Shown here piece after piece: positions 23,040 to 34,386 of a DNA stretch of 64,000 nucleotides. Location of the stretch: contig JAVGWX010000013.1 in the NCBI GenBank assembly GCA_036924085.1, positions 67,140,759-67,204,758 of the forward strand. The letters are read 5' to 3'. Every line of letters starts with the position of its first letter. Position 1 is the stretch's first letter. The notes beneath the pieces are model-generated. The model was not told the origin of the DNA. It saw nothing but the letters and a program-made list of their open reading frames with translations, and did not search any database. The translations under genes were made by a program, and so were the position numbers. Origin of the DNA: Ariolimax columbianus (taxonomy: Eukaryota; Mollusca; Gastropoda; Stylommatophora; Arionidae).

Positions 23040-24590
23040 TGTGTGTGTGTGTGTATATATATACAGAGTATGTAGAATGATGTCACAAAAGATAGTGGTA
23101 GTGTATTGTGTACGTCGCAAAAAGCAAAAGAAATACAAGTTACCCGGGTTTCTTTCGGAATATCAACAACCAAGTAAACAAGAAAGTTGAAAGATACGTT
23201 TAGGTATTTAATTGAGGTGTGGTCAATCCTATAACCGGCCTCAAACCTAAAAAAAGACTGGTTGGACCCGAGGTTGATCAATGACCTTAGAATCCACTAT
23301 CACAAAAAAATTGATTGTTACAGGAACAGATTTAACGGAACAAATCAACAGCACGTAATTGATTACTATGGCACAAACTAATATGCTTGATAATAAAAAT
23401 ATCTTCAAGATCGAATACTGGAACGTCAACATTAGGTATCAAAATTGGGAAAACACTCAACTATGGGCATCACCATACATAATTTAAAAACAGCTGCATA
23501 ACACCGTTCCATCTGGAGATAATTTGTTTCTGCCTTATGCGCCGTATTGTGAGCACAAAGATCATAGATATACATACACACATGACTTAAGCATTTACTA
23601 ATACATACACACATAACTTAACACTTACTAATGTAAAGTCGAAGCTTGCGTTCACTAGCAGAGGAATTGCACTATGTCGCTTGGAACAGTTCAAATAGTG
23701 GTTAGGAAGAAATTGAAGTATCAGAAGCGCAATGGTAGCATCTGGGTTCACCAAAACCCAAAAAAATTCAAATCACAGGTTTCTGCTGGTAAGTTATGCT
23801 GACCACATTTTTTTTACCATGAAGGGGTTCTATTGGCAGACGTAAAAAATACTCATGTGAACATCAATCTGCTACAAATACACACTAGATACCCTGCATA
23901 TAGAGCCATCAAGAATAAAAAACCCAGCTAAAAGACTTGAGTGAAGATGGAAATACATAAGAATACTCAGTAACCTATATCAGATGAAACTGCCACTGTA
24001 AGGATCAAGCAGGTTTTACTCATTTTGTATAGATGTAAAAAGATTTTAAATAACCAATTTAAAGTGGGTTTAAATATTTTCAACTGAATACAGCTCGTGG
24101 ACTGCTCCGTGTGTACTACCATGAGGTGGTGGGACAGTTTTGAGTGCTTGGACGATCATGTGAGCTATGCCAGCAGGAGTCTTGCTCTCCTGGTAGGTTC
24201 AACCAAGCTAAGCAGGTCACCAAGGGACATGTCAGATCCTGTAACATTTTGTATAGTATATGGTACCTCAGGTGTGATTTGTCACTCATGCTGTATGTAC
24301 ATATTCTATATTTATGTGATAAGTAACATTTGTCATTATTGTCAGGACGTAGGCTGCTCACTTCAAGGACTGAATGGTATCATTTACAGTACTCCTCTCC
24401 TTTGCAGCGGACCTCCGAAATATTAAGTCATTTGACGGTAATTTTTAATCAAGTGGTCCTACTTTTTTAACCCCAAAGACCACATAAACCAATAATGATA
24501 AGATTTAAATATTACAAACCTCTTTATTGTGATAGCCAAGAAAAATTCACTACATTTTGTTGATTCAATAGGAAAGGAAAGAACATTTTC
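23040..24590. other. unannotated interval with GT microsatellite at its start
   Basis: (GT)n then (TA)n at 23041-23062. The remainder shows no protein family I can defend. Around 24080-24420 a frame reads CQQESCSPGRFNQAKQVTKG, which could be a LINE leader but was not recognised. Confidence 0.4.
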
Positions 24591-26056
24591 TTATGACCTA
24601 GGCAGTAGACATTGCTTTTCATCTGACATTTTCTGAGTTTTTGTAATGGGTGACTTGATGCAAAACCAGGTCACGACAGAATAGGAATCGAGGACTACCT
24701 GCAGCGTTCGGCGAAGCAAACAGCACCAAAAATGACAATGGTTCAAGACTCCTAGAGCTATGCACCTACCCAACACAATCTATTCATAACAAACACTTTC
24801 TTCAAACATAGAGACTCACAAATCTTTACATGGTATAAATAGAACTAGGTCTAACACTACTTCATAAAGGCGGCTGGCAATAGGTGGTCCTGGCACTCCC
24901 CTAACTGGGAAACCAAATCAGAGATCGATTATGTGCTGAGTAACAACGTCACATTTGTCACTAACATTCAGGTGCTTCATCAGCTGAGCATCGACAGTGA
25001 CCACAGACGAGTGCGAGCAACCTTGCACATGAATACTCCCTCTCGCGAAAGAAGATTCCTGACACCATCCATCCTGGATGTCGATAAGCTAACTGAAGAA
25101 ATTCAACATCAGATCTGGCTATGTACAGGATCACCAACATGTCACCTAGAACATTTGTTAGGACATCTGAACTGCAGCAAAAATACCTGAAGCCAAGAAA
25201 TGTGGCAGAATCAATGATGTCACCTTCAAACTTCTAGCAACTAGAAGATGGCTCTAAACTGATGGTCAGATCCATAAAAAGACTATGTGAGATAAACCGG
25301 CTAATTAGGCGTAAACTGAATGAGGATTACGAGCAGCACAGTCTGAACAAATTAATCACTACAATGACCTATTCACATACAAGATTACATTTCCAGAACA
25401 GCCACTTGCAGACATAAAGGAGCATGTACCACATATATTAACAGATGAGATGCTTTATGTGATCAAACGCCTCAAGACAGGAAAAGCCACAAACTATTAA
25501 ACAACTGCCTAACCGAAAGACAAATACTTGAACAATGGAAAATGTCCAAAACAATTTTGATCCATAAAAAAGGTGTTTATCATCCATTTACAAGCTTTTT
25601 ACAAGGGTGATCATGAACAGATTAGAAATCAACTAGATGAAAATCAACCAAGAGAGCAAGCTGGCTACTCGACTAATGACCACTTATTCACCACCAATCA
25701 AATACTAGAGCGGGCTAAAGAAGTACACATGCCATTATGAAATGACTGCAGTTATAAATGCTCTTAAAAAATCAAAGTGTTCATGACCAATGTTCAACTG
25801 ATAGGGAAGATTAATTCGAATTGCTCAACCAACATCTCTTCTACAGTTCGATAAAAGTGCATTCATCGTGGTGTTCGGCAAGGTGATACAATCTCTCCCA
25901 AACTTTTCACGGCGGCCCTTCAGGAAGTCTCCAAACAACTCCACTGAGAGGACATGGGTATCAAAATAGACGGCGAAATGCTTAATCATCTACGGTTTGC
26001 CAATGACAATCATCCTCAGCCACAGAGTCAAAGAAGCTGAGAAGTGCCTAAATGAG

Positions 26057-26254
26057 CTAAACGAAGCTAGCAAAGCTGTAGTTCTAAGGCTAAACGAAGC
26101 TAGCATAGCTGTAGGTCTAGGACTAAATGAAGCTAGCATAGCTGTAGGTCTAAGACTAAATGAAGCTAGCATAGCTGTAGGTCTAAGACTAAATGAAGCT
26201 AGCATAGCTGTAGGTCTAAGGCTAAACGAAGCTAGCATAGCTGTAGGTCTAGGA
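26057..26254 (+). repeat. 33-bp in-frame minisatellite in RTE-like RT
   Basis: Six units of 33 bp encode LNEASIAVGLR or close variants (first unit LNEASKAVVLR). The native LINE wording at this place is a single LNEASK-VGL-LN followed by KTQ, and that is exactly what flanks the array. Units are in frame, so the open frame continues through. Confidence 0.93.
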
Positions 26255-26692
26255 CTAAACAGACCAAAAAAAACTCAGTACATGGTGAATATATTTTGTC
26301 CTCATGAGGAACTAATGCTAGAAAATGTTCCCATTAAAAACGTCAATTCTTGCATCTACCTGGGCCAGGAAATTAAGAACTTTCAACTGAATATTGAGAT
26401 TTCAAAGAGAATAGCAGCAAATTGTCTCAGTTTCACAAAATTAAACCCATCCTTCATCAGATGAAAAATAAGATGAGATCTCACATATTTGAGTAGCGTA
26501 GTCATTTCTGCCATGATATATGGTTGTCAGGTCTGGAACCTCAGAAAAACAGATGCTGACAGACTTCAAGTGACCCAACGAGCGATAGAGCAAAGAACAC
26601 TATCAGTCTCACTTCGAGACCGCATACACAGCACTAAAATTAGGCGCTAGACCTCTTTCAATGACGTCGTGGATACAGCGCTATTAAGAAAA

Positions 26693-27124
26693 TACAGATG
26701 GGTTGGTCATGTTATACACTTGTCTGACAACCAATGGACATACAGATGGGCTGGTCATGTTATACACTTGTCTGACAACCAATGGACATACAGATGGACG
26801 GGTCATGTTATACACTTGTCTGACAACCCATGGACATACAGATGGGCTGGTCATGTTTTACACTTGTCTGACAATTCATGGACATACAGATGGGCTGGTC
26901 ATGTTATACACTTGTCTGACAACCAATGGACATACAGATGGACGGGTCATGTTATATGCTTGTCTGACAACCCATGGACATACAGATGGACGGGTCATGT
27001 TATACACTTGTCTGACAACCCATGGACATACAGATGGGCTGGTCATGTTATACACTTGTCTGACAACTGATGAACATACAGATGGTCGGGTCATGTTATA
27101 TGCTTGTATGACAACCGATGGACG
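26693..27124 (+). repeat. 48-bp in-frame minisatellite from LINE C-terminus
   Basis: Nine units of 48 bp, each encoding YRWAGHVIHLSDNQWT with small changes. The unit is the conserved post-RT motif RWAGHV-R-SDN of RTE-like LINEs, which occurs once per element elsewhere in the window (13170, 20285, 46790). The eighth unit acquires a TGA. The array begins directly after LLRKYRWVGHV of the LINE frame. Confidence 0.95.
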
Positions 27125-27224
27125 CACAGAGTCATGTACTGGTGGCCCTACAACTTTTGACATCCAATGTCTGATTGAATTGCAGGATTACAAGGTACAA
27201 AGTATTTAATATAATTATAAACAC

Positions 27225-27600
27225 TAAAGAAAATTGAATTGAATCTTCAGAGCTAAAATTTCAACAGGAAAGTTCTCAGAATACCATTCACAGTGAAAAA
27301 TAAAAACAGACATCCTCAAAGAACTAGGTATAAAACAAATATTGACTCATAACAGCAGTATGTTTAGGAAAAATACTCTGGCCACATCAACCATCACAAT
27401 AGTCTGAAAAAAACTTCTGGAGGGTACATGGTACCTGGAGAATGAGGCAGAGGTAGACCAAGGAGAAGACGAACACATGACATCAAAGATGTTCTGAAGA
27501 TGGCAGAAACGAAGGCATAAAAACCTGCTAAAGATTGAGAGCCGTATTTGTCAGCTGTGATTAGAGCGAATTTCTGCAAATGGCATGCTACATGATAATT
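27225..27600 (+). pseudogene. LINE post-RT C-terminal fragment
   Basis: Across frameshifts it reads TDILKELGIKQ, ILTHNSS, then LLEGTWYLENEAEVDQGEDE and MTSKMF, ending near MLHDN. This follows the order LGIK--LT--RK, then EG---GKRGRGRPR-RW, and final W of RTE-like C-termini, badly decayed. It follows the 48-bp array and may belong to a second LINE copy. Confidence 0.5.
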
Positions 27601-27904
27601 ATAAAAAGCATAATTCTGTATAAACGTGGAACATGACTTTTTATGCAGTCCACATCTGGCCTGCAGGACAGTATTGAAACTCACAAAACTAAATGGATAA
27701 TTTCTAGACTCGAGAAAAATATAATCAACTAGTTTTGAAGATAAATGCAGTCACCAAACTTGCTTCAAACTGATTATCAATCTAGATGGTAAGTATAACA
27801 CAAATTATTATATAAGAAATGTTTTAAGTGAAAGGTTTACCTCCAGCTGCTTTGTAGGTATTGGTGAAGAAACTGCTACCATTTCTGACTTATTACTGTT
27901 TTTG

Positions 27905-28805
27905 CTGAATTCGATGCACATCAAAATCTGCTCCAGTTTGTTTCTGCTGAATTTGATGCACATGAAACCTGTCATAACTGTTTCTTCTGAATTTGATGCA
28001 CATGAAAAACTGCTCCAGCATAATTCTGTTGAATTTGATGCACATGAAACATGTCATTACTGTTTCTCCTGAATTTGATGCACATGAAAAACTGCTCCAG
28101 CTTGTTTCTACTGAATTTATGGCACATGAATATCTGCTCCAGTTTGTTTCTGCTGAATTTGATGCACGTGAAAATCTGCTCCAGCTTGTTTCTGCTGAAT
28201 TTGATGCACATGAAAACCCACTATCATACTGTTTCTGCTGAAATTAATGCACATGAAAAACTGCTGTCATTACTGTATCTGCCAAATTTGATGCACATGA
28301 AAATCTACTGTCATTACTGTTTGGCTACCTACTTACTTTCTGTGTCCTAGGCACTACAGCACACTTCATTCTTCCAGTATTCAGCCCAGTGGATTGCCCT
28401 GCCACTGGCACTCAGTAGGTCATCCATACTACAAGTCTCTGGGAGGTTTGGGCAGATTATCAGATGGTCCTGGTCTTGTATTACTCCACATTTGCATGTT
28501 TCATGCTGAATTTGATACACATGAAAAACTAATGTCATTACTGTATCTGCTGAATTTGATACACATGAAAAACTACTCCAGCACGTTTCTGGTGCACATG
28601 GAAACCTGCTCTTTATTATATTTTGCTGAATTTGATGCCCATGAAAACCTGCTCTAGCTTTTGTCCATTATATTTGATGCAGATGAAAACTTAATTAGTT
28701 TGTTGAATTTCATTCACACAAAAACTTATTAGTTTGTTGAATTTCATACACATGAAAACTTATTACTTGGTTGAATTTCACAAACATGAAAACCTTCAAT
28801 AGCTT
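27905..28805. repeat. 42-bp degenerate tandem array, interrupted
   Basis: About 18 units built on TGCTGAATTTGATGCACATG then AAAA-CTGCTCCAG or TCATTACTG. Units vary in length and sequence, which makes this one of the older arrays. A LINE fragment lies within it at 28335-28503. On the reverse strand the unit reads FHVHQIQQK. Confidence 0.88.
28335..28503 (-). pseudogene. LINE C-terminal CCHC fragment inside the array
   Basis: The reverse strand reads ETCKCGVIQDQDHLIICPNL then ETCSMDDLLSASGRAIHWAE. This is a C-X-C...H-X4-C zinc motif and following helix typical of LINE ORF2 C-termini. The frame runs straight in from an array unit (FHVYQIQHETCKCG), so the array unit and the LINE coding sequence are continuous on that side. 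Confidence 0.7.
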
Positions 28806-28997
28806 GTTTTATCAGGAAAATGTCATGCTATGGCAGCCCGTCTCTACCAAAATGGACCTCTAACACATGTGTATGTCTTTCATTATTTAGTTTGCCTATT
28901 TCTTTCTTTTTAAATGACTCTACACAATCATTTTGTCCACGTATGTGCAATTGATGTTTAACTATAAGAATATTTCCGGTAGGTCGATTGCAAATCT

Positions 28998-29087
28998 TGA
29001 TATTAGATTTTTCCTCTTCTTACGCTGTCAGACGTCGACCTTTATTTTTTTCGAAAAAAGCAGTGGTCATCCTGAGGCTGTCGGATA
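28998..29087 (-). mobile_element. LINE-I 3' end remnant
   Basis: CTTCTTACGCTGTCAGACG, then TTTTTTTCGAAAAAAGCAGT and GGTCATCCTGAGGCTGTC match the 3' ends at 40170, 42380 and 44486. Severely 5'-truncated. Confidence 0.85.
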
Positions 29088-29885
29088 TTAGACTTAAAAG
29101 CCTACCTATTTATTGCAGCACAACTTTGGCTTCAGGACCATAGAAATTATTTTTTTAATTTGATCTGGCCAATGATCACACATCTAGATTTTTCAAGGAT
29201 ATTCAACACACACCCGATTCAGACTTTGACTGGGACACATAATACAAAAGGTATGTATATAGGAATTTACGAATATATAGATCAAACACGTGACGCGATA
29301 AGTACCACAAAAAAGTGTTTCTCTCCTATTTCCACCTCTGTATTAATGCTATTTAACGCTTAATACTAATATATAATCTTCATTTTGAATAGTTCAAGTC
29401 ACATAATTTAATGATGGTTAGATCGTAATTTTGCCTCCATTTGTTTAATAACAATGAATTTTAATTTTGAAGAAAAAAAACTCAGGACACAGAATTCCCG
29501 CATTTTCACCCGGACTGAAAAGGGTTAGGAAAATCTGCTTTAGTTTCTTGTTCTGATTCACATTAAAATCTATTGCTTTAGTAATCCACTGTACATCCTT
29601 GTCTTCCATTGTCTTCTAATATAATCCAAGGCTGACTTTTATCCGATTTGCAATGATTGAAAAGGATTCTAACCTAGAGAAAAAGATGAAAACATAAACA
29701 AATTAGAAACTTGCATTAAAAAAATACAGCTAAATTATGTCACTCTTAGAAAATTGGGTTTTGCAGAATTTTGTGAATTTATGTACATTTAATGACAGAA
29801 TGTCTAACATTTAAAATTCTTATAAAGTCATTCAATTATAAATATTTGTCTGTGGAAGTATTTATTGTTATGATGTAATATTGTG
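29088..29885. other. unannotated AT-rich interval
   Basis: Nothing recognised. A 67-residue frame at 29160-29363 shows no known motif. Confidence 0.45.
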
Positions 29886-29889
29886 ACAC

Positions 29890-30180
29890 GCAAGCATTTG
29901 TATGTGCCTTGAGGATTCCAGGTGAGAGTCTGCCTGATTATGTTGAATGCTGTCTTCCTCAGTTATGTCCTTTCCAACCCAATTTTCTTCTCTTATTTTG
30001 CTGTTCAAGTGGCTGTTGTTGGCTCCTTTAATGTAGGTCTTCATCCCTTACCATGCCATGCCACTTTATGAAAATTATCCTTCAAAGGCATCTGTTAACG
30101 AAGGACTAGAGACTTTGTTGTAGGGTCTTGGTTGTTCATGTTTCCACTCCATACAACAGCCAAGACTTGACACTGAATAT
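29890..30180 (-). pseudogene. LINE post-RT fragment, single-copy form of the 30-bp unit
   Basis: The reverse strand reads FSVKSWLLYGVET, a stop, then FVNRCL, KWHGMVRDEDLH, a stop, RSQQQPLEQQNKRRKLGWKG. It is the same LINE region as 49640-50400, where the MVRSEDL segment is repeated about 16 times. Here it occurs once. Stops show it is decayed. This copy is the internal control for how that array arose. Confidence 0.85.
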
Positions 30181-30639
30181 TAACATTGGTGTGATCTGAT
30201 TTATCTGGATCTCTACAATAAACATTATGTACATATATCTCTTTATATTTCTATAAAATCTGTGTTAAAATATATGGATGTAATAATAAAAACTAATATT
30301 TGTTTGTGTACAAATGAGCATGAAACAGCGGCCATGACAATGTTGCAGAGATAATGATGCCATGGGCAAATAGATAGTTTGTGTTAGCAGTAATATAGAG
30401 AAATGTAGTGGGGGGAAGATATCAATATATCAAGGCGTAAATAGGATACTTATCTGAGAAATCATCACGTGGTTAATCACAGGGCAAATGCAGGATAACA
30501 AATGACTGACAAAGATGGGATGAAGTGGCCAGGAGGTCATAAGATGTGGGAGAAGATAGAGATAAAGAGGAAGAAAAAAAGCACTAATAGAATGCAGAGA
30601 CAGTATTAACACGGGCAGATAAGTTCCTCTGCATGTTAA
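30181..30639. other. unannotated interval
   Basis: No recognised features. Confidence 0.4.
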
Positions 30640-31720
30640 GGCATCCAATGAAGAACATATTCCATATTTGAACAATAGGACGAATAAAAATAAGCAATTT
30701 TATGCACCAGGCCAAACGCCTTTGTAGACAAACCTGATCTACATGAAGTTGACATCCCCCTAAAGTCCATTCCAGAATAAACCGCTTGGAGAGAGGAGTA
30801 TGGACTACCAGTATGTATCCAAAGAAAAGAGAAAGAGATACTAGACAAGGAGTAACAGAATAGTGTACAATGAAGGGTAGTTACTCTCAGTTTTCTGGAT
30901 GAAGAATACCCATAAGAGCTCTGGGTCAGAGCATACACAGATGGTCCACACAGAATGCAGGAATGAATGGTGGAGAGAGAATGTACAGTATGTGCCTTAC
31001 CCAAACGACATTTGGGATATGGTCAGAGTAACAACTGGGAAATTTTGTCACAATTATGGTGACAGAAATCCCAGCTATCAAGGTGGGAACTGAGAAACTG
31101 TTGAATACCAATCGCTGTGCACAACCTATAGTATTTCTGGACAGATGCACAATCAGCGCTCAAAGCACTAAGTCTGGGAAACTGCCAGATCTACATTCTC
31201 TGTTTGAGCTAAGCAACCAGCACAAGATTGTCAGGCAGTGTATACCTTCTCATTGTGGAATACCATGAAATGAGAGAGCAGGTCGACTGGGAAAGGAGGG
31301 TGCGGCAGACAAGCAACCGGATGTACCAGTTACATACCAACAGAAGAAAAGGATGATTAAATCAATCACAGAACCACCAACAGTAACACAAGATGATTAC
31401 TGTAAGATAAAAGACAAAAGCAAACATGCTGTGCCTTAGAACAGAACATAACCGACTCCGCTGCCACATGTAGACAAAATTGACGACTCGCAACTCAGCT
31501 GCATGTACAAGTGAACATAACCCCAGACTGCACAGCACATTCTACAGAACTGCCCCCGAATATGATATACAGAGACACACCTGCTGAAACAACACTGAAA
31601 GAGAAGATTTATATGAACCACTATGTGAACTGCAAAAGACAGTCAAGTTCATACAAGATACAACATTGCAGTGACATATTTTCAAGCAAACGAAAAGAGA
31701 AAAAAAAACGATAGACAATA
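30640..31720 (+). pseudogene. LINE-I fragment with RNase H domain
   Basis: Broken frames read AKRLCRQT-like and KPDLHEVDIPLKSIPE, then LWVRAYTDGPHRMQE (first catalytic D of RNase H). VGTEKLLNTN, then DRCTISAQSTKSGKLPDLHS, IVRQCIPSHCGIP, NERAGRLGKEGAADKQPDVP and a decayed HILQNCPR follow. The order TDG, then S-L-AL, then PSHCGI-GNE-AD is that of an RNase H domain in a LINE. Stops and frameshifts are frequent. It lacks the RT. Confidence 0.82.
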
Positions 31721-31884
31721 AGTATAAGCTACTCACACAAAAATATGGCCAAAATGTATTCTGCTTACAACATCTAATAATTACAGAATCTGATATTGTG
31801 TGAGCAACTTGCACTTCATTTTTCTGTGTTTTGCTGTTCTCAACTTCTGGAGAGGAAGACTAACGTATGGTCAGGCAAATTATA

Positions 31885-32165
31885 CTAATCAGACATGTTA
31901 GTCAGGGTCAGGCAAAATATACTAGCCAAGACCCTCACCTCAGCGTCCTCACAGTCATCCCTGGAAACGGACTATTTTCATAGAAGCCTAGCTAACGAGG
32001 TGAGGGATAGACATGATCCCCATAGTAGTGAGTGACACGCCGATGAATCCAAGCATAGTACAACCGCCTGGAGGACCCCGGTCCACCCTCATCAGCACGT
32101 GTGGGATGTGAATAGAGCTACTGCAATCCATCACTTAACGTCCTTTTCAGGAGCGCACAAATGAG
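31885..32165. repeat. dispersed repeat R2, copy 1
   Basis: Matches 63605-63885 over about 280 bp: AATCAGACATGTTAGTCAGG, CTAGCCAAGACCCTCACCT, GCTAACGAGGTGAGGGAT, CACAACCGCCT-GAGGACCCC (with one substitution) and TTAACGTCCTTTTCAGG. No coding content. Origin unknown. Confidence 0.85.
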
Positions 32166-32182
32166 TGGGCATTCAAAACAAC

Positions 32183-32480
32183 AACTTAACTTCTTTATTC
32201 TGGTTTAGAAGACTATGTTCCTAATCTAAAAATACCTATGTGCATCCAATCTGTTCTTGAATGCACTAATTAAACCTTCCTCCCCTATTTCATGTGGCAA
32301 TTCATTCCAAGCATTCGCCACTCTCTGACTAACAAAATATTTCCTACTATCAAATCTGGACCTTTCTTTAGTTAATTTGTCCTCTTGTTCTTGTAGGCGG
32401 CTGTATTTTGAAAAAAATTAATCTTTTCCATTGATTATCTTGTATAACAAATCGCCTCGAATTACTCTTTTCTATACATT
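32183..32480 (-). mobile_element. CR1-like LINE 3' end
   Basis: TTCTGGTTTAGAAGACTA, CCACTCTCTGACTAACAAAA and TATTTCCTA, then TCCTCTTGTTCTTGTAGGCG. It matches the reverse complement of the 15300-15640 CR1 tail and the 33885-34145 copy. 5'-truncated. Confidence 0.85.
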
Positions 32481-32739
32481 TTTCTGTTTGTTAATCATCT
32501 TGGTTTTTTTTTCCAGCGTTCCATTCTATTATATAATTACCTATAATCTATTAACAACTATAAAGAGCAGGCAAGAAAATTCCTCTGCAACACATTTGAT
32601 TTATATTATTATACCAGAACATAATATAATTCAGCACAGATCAATAAGAGATGATGTAGTAAAACAAAACAATACTTCTATCTATATGTCTTTTGTTTTT
32701 TGCAGATCATAAAAGGTGCATAAGGCAGAACCAAATGAT

Positions 32740-33120
32740 TTCCAGTTGGAACGGTGTGACGCCACTATTTTTAGATCTTGTATGGTACTGAGGCCCATAG
32801 TTGAGCCCTCTCAGATGATTGTTCTTACGAGTGTTTCCTTGGGTCTCCCTTTTTTCTGAACACCCCTTGGTGTCCATTCGAGTGCTTACAATGGAAGATG
32901 GTTGTTGTTCATTCTAAGGACATTTCCAATGTATGTCCGTCGTTTTTCCTGATGATGGTCGACGCGTATTGTTGGTTTGTGTGTGTGCTTATCGAGTCAT
33001 TAGTTATGAACTGATCCCAGCGTATATTCAATAATTTTCGTAGACATTTATTTTCAAATACATTTAGTTTGTTTTCCAGAGCTTTTGTTGTCTTTCAGCT
33101 TTCACATAAAAATGTCACAT
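32740..33120 (-). pseudogene. LINE post-RT C-terminal fragment
   Basis: Across frames the reverse strand reads LENKLNVFENKCLRKLLNIR, WDQFITND, RTYIGNVLRMNNNHLP and GRPKETL-like wording. It is the single-copy region between CLRRI and the GRP---TW box of RTE-like LINEs, decayed by frameshifts. Confidence 0.65.
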
Positions 33121-33299
33121 CAGTCACTGTATATCTGCAATGTCTCTATACATTGTTTCTCATGTTACTGTATATTGACTATATTAATTGATGATTGAAA
33201 ACTGATAATCTTTCACTTTACAAAATGATATATTCGTCCACAGGAACTGGAGCAAGGGAGATAAGTTAAAATATATAAACCAGTCACAATTTATTCAGT

Positions 33300-33640
33300 T
33301 CAGTTCAAGTGTCATCTCTGCATTGAAGGTTGGCTGATCATTTTAATTCAAGTGCCACCTCCTACCACCTATTCAAAAAGCTGAAGATAGGTGGCACTGA
33401 TGAATGTACTTGTGGTACAGGGAAAATGACCGCTGAACATTTGCTGCAAAACTGCCCGATATACGAGGACCAGAGAAAGCACATGTGGCCATCACCAGTG
33501 GCAACACTAGACAAGCTCTATGGCAGTGGCAACACTAGACAAGCTCTATGGCAGTGCCGACAGCCTCAGGATGACGCTGCTTTATTCGAAAAAATACAGG
33601 TTGACGTTTGACAGCGTACGAAGAAGTGCCACCTCATCGA
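33300..33640 (+). pseudogene. LINE-I 3' coding end with a 28-bp duplication
   Basis: The frame reads SYHLFKKLKIGGTDECTCGT, GKMTAEHLLQNCPIYEDQRK, HMWPSPVATLDKLYG: the CCHC motif and C-terminus of LINE-I. A 28-bp tandem duplication (33498-33553) shifts the frame within TLDKLYG. The tail continues QPQDDAALFEKIQVDV. Two related LINE-I copies are at 42.4 and 44.5 kb. Confidence 0.85.
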
Positions 33641-33884
33641 AATGTCAGCTGGTCAGTTCAGTTCTTCCCACCTCCGCATCGAAGGCCGGCTGGCTGGTCA
33701 GTTCAGTTCAAGTGCCATCTCTGCATCAAAGGTCAGCTGCAGTGGATCTCCAGTGAACTCTATCTCTTGCTGTAATGGTGTAATCTGAGAGGCTTTTTCC
33801 AGTCCATACCCTGATGTTATCCACCCACATAAAACATTGTGTGCCTTCCATCCTACCCACCAGTATGGTCTTCAACAAGAAGGT
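33640..33884. other. short direct repeats of a 40-bp motif
   Basis: CTGGTCAGTTCAGTTC and CATCTCTGCATC-AAGG occur at 33648, 33693 and also 33296-33330, in imperfect form. Confidence 0.6.
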
Positions 33885-34153
33885 TTGTCTTGTTATAACT
33901 TAACTTCATTATACTGGTTTAGAAGACTACAGAGTTTGTATACAACCATTTTTTTCCACTTCATTGCCTCCACCACATCCTGTAGCAGTGCATCCCAAGC
34001 ATATACCACTCTCTGACTGAAAAAAATATTTCCTAATACCCAATCTGGACCTGTTTTTAAATAATTTGAAGCTATGCCCTCTGGTTTTTGTAGTCGCTTG
34101 AACTTTGAGAAACTTGTTGTAGTCTAATTATCCTTTCCATTCATTAATTTATA

Positions 34154-34386
34154 TTTTTTTAAAACACAAAAAAACTGTCATACATTTTTCCCATTGCTGG
34201 GGTAGTCGAGGCTTTGAAGGCTGAGGACTACAGATGTTGCGCCACTGCTGTCGCCACGTCGTGTGCTGGCTATGTTTGTTTATTTTACCCCCAACAGAAA
34301 AACAACATATGCCATACTGAGGATTCGAACCGCTGCCCTCCTTGTCAGCAGGCAGGACTCGAAACCATTCGGCCCTGCGCTCCTCA
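34154..34386 (-). mobile_element. tRNA-derived SINE S3 with 9-bp TSD
   Basis: On the reverse strand the head has GGGCCGAATGGTTTCGAGT (A-box like) and GCGGTTCGAATCCTC (B-box). It ends in an A-rich stretch. TAATTTATA flanks it at 34145-34153 and 34387-34395. The head resembles a Leu/Ser-type tRNA. It is inserted in the CR1-like LINE. Confidence 0.82.

Larger units (their letters stand above)
24600..27210 (+). pseudogene. RTE-like LINE with two internal minisatellites
   Basis: Broken frames give FVMGDLMQNQ alongside PGHDRIGIEDYLQRFGEAN and NGSRLLELCTYP (endonuclease), NVTFVTNIQVLHQLSIDSDH (endonuclease end, SDH motif), and RMNRLEI-like RT wording. The frame from 25997 reads VKEAEKCLNELNEASKAV and, after a 33-bp array, KTQYMVNIFCP. 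Later come YGCQVWNLRKTDADRLQVTQ and LRDRIHSTKIRR. The C-terminal RKYRWVGHVIHLSDN is itself expanded into a 48-bp array. Both arrays keep frame. The copy is otherwise heavily mutated and cannot transpose. Confidence 0.82.

Noticed and set aside
26876..27163. Antisense frame with PSVCPWVVRQVYNMTR repeats as a cell-surface protein
   Set aside because: Shadow of the 48-bp LINE-derived array.
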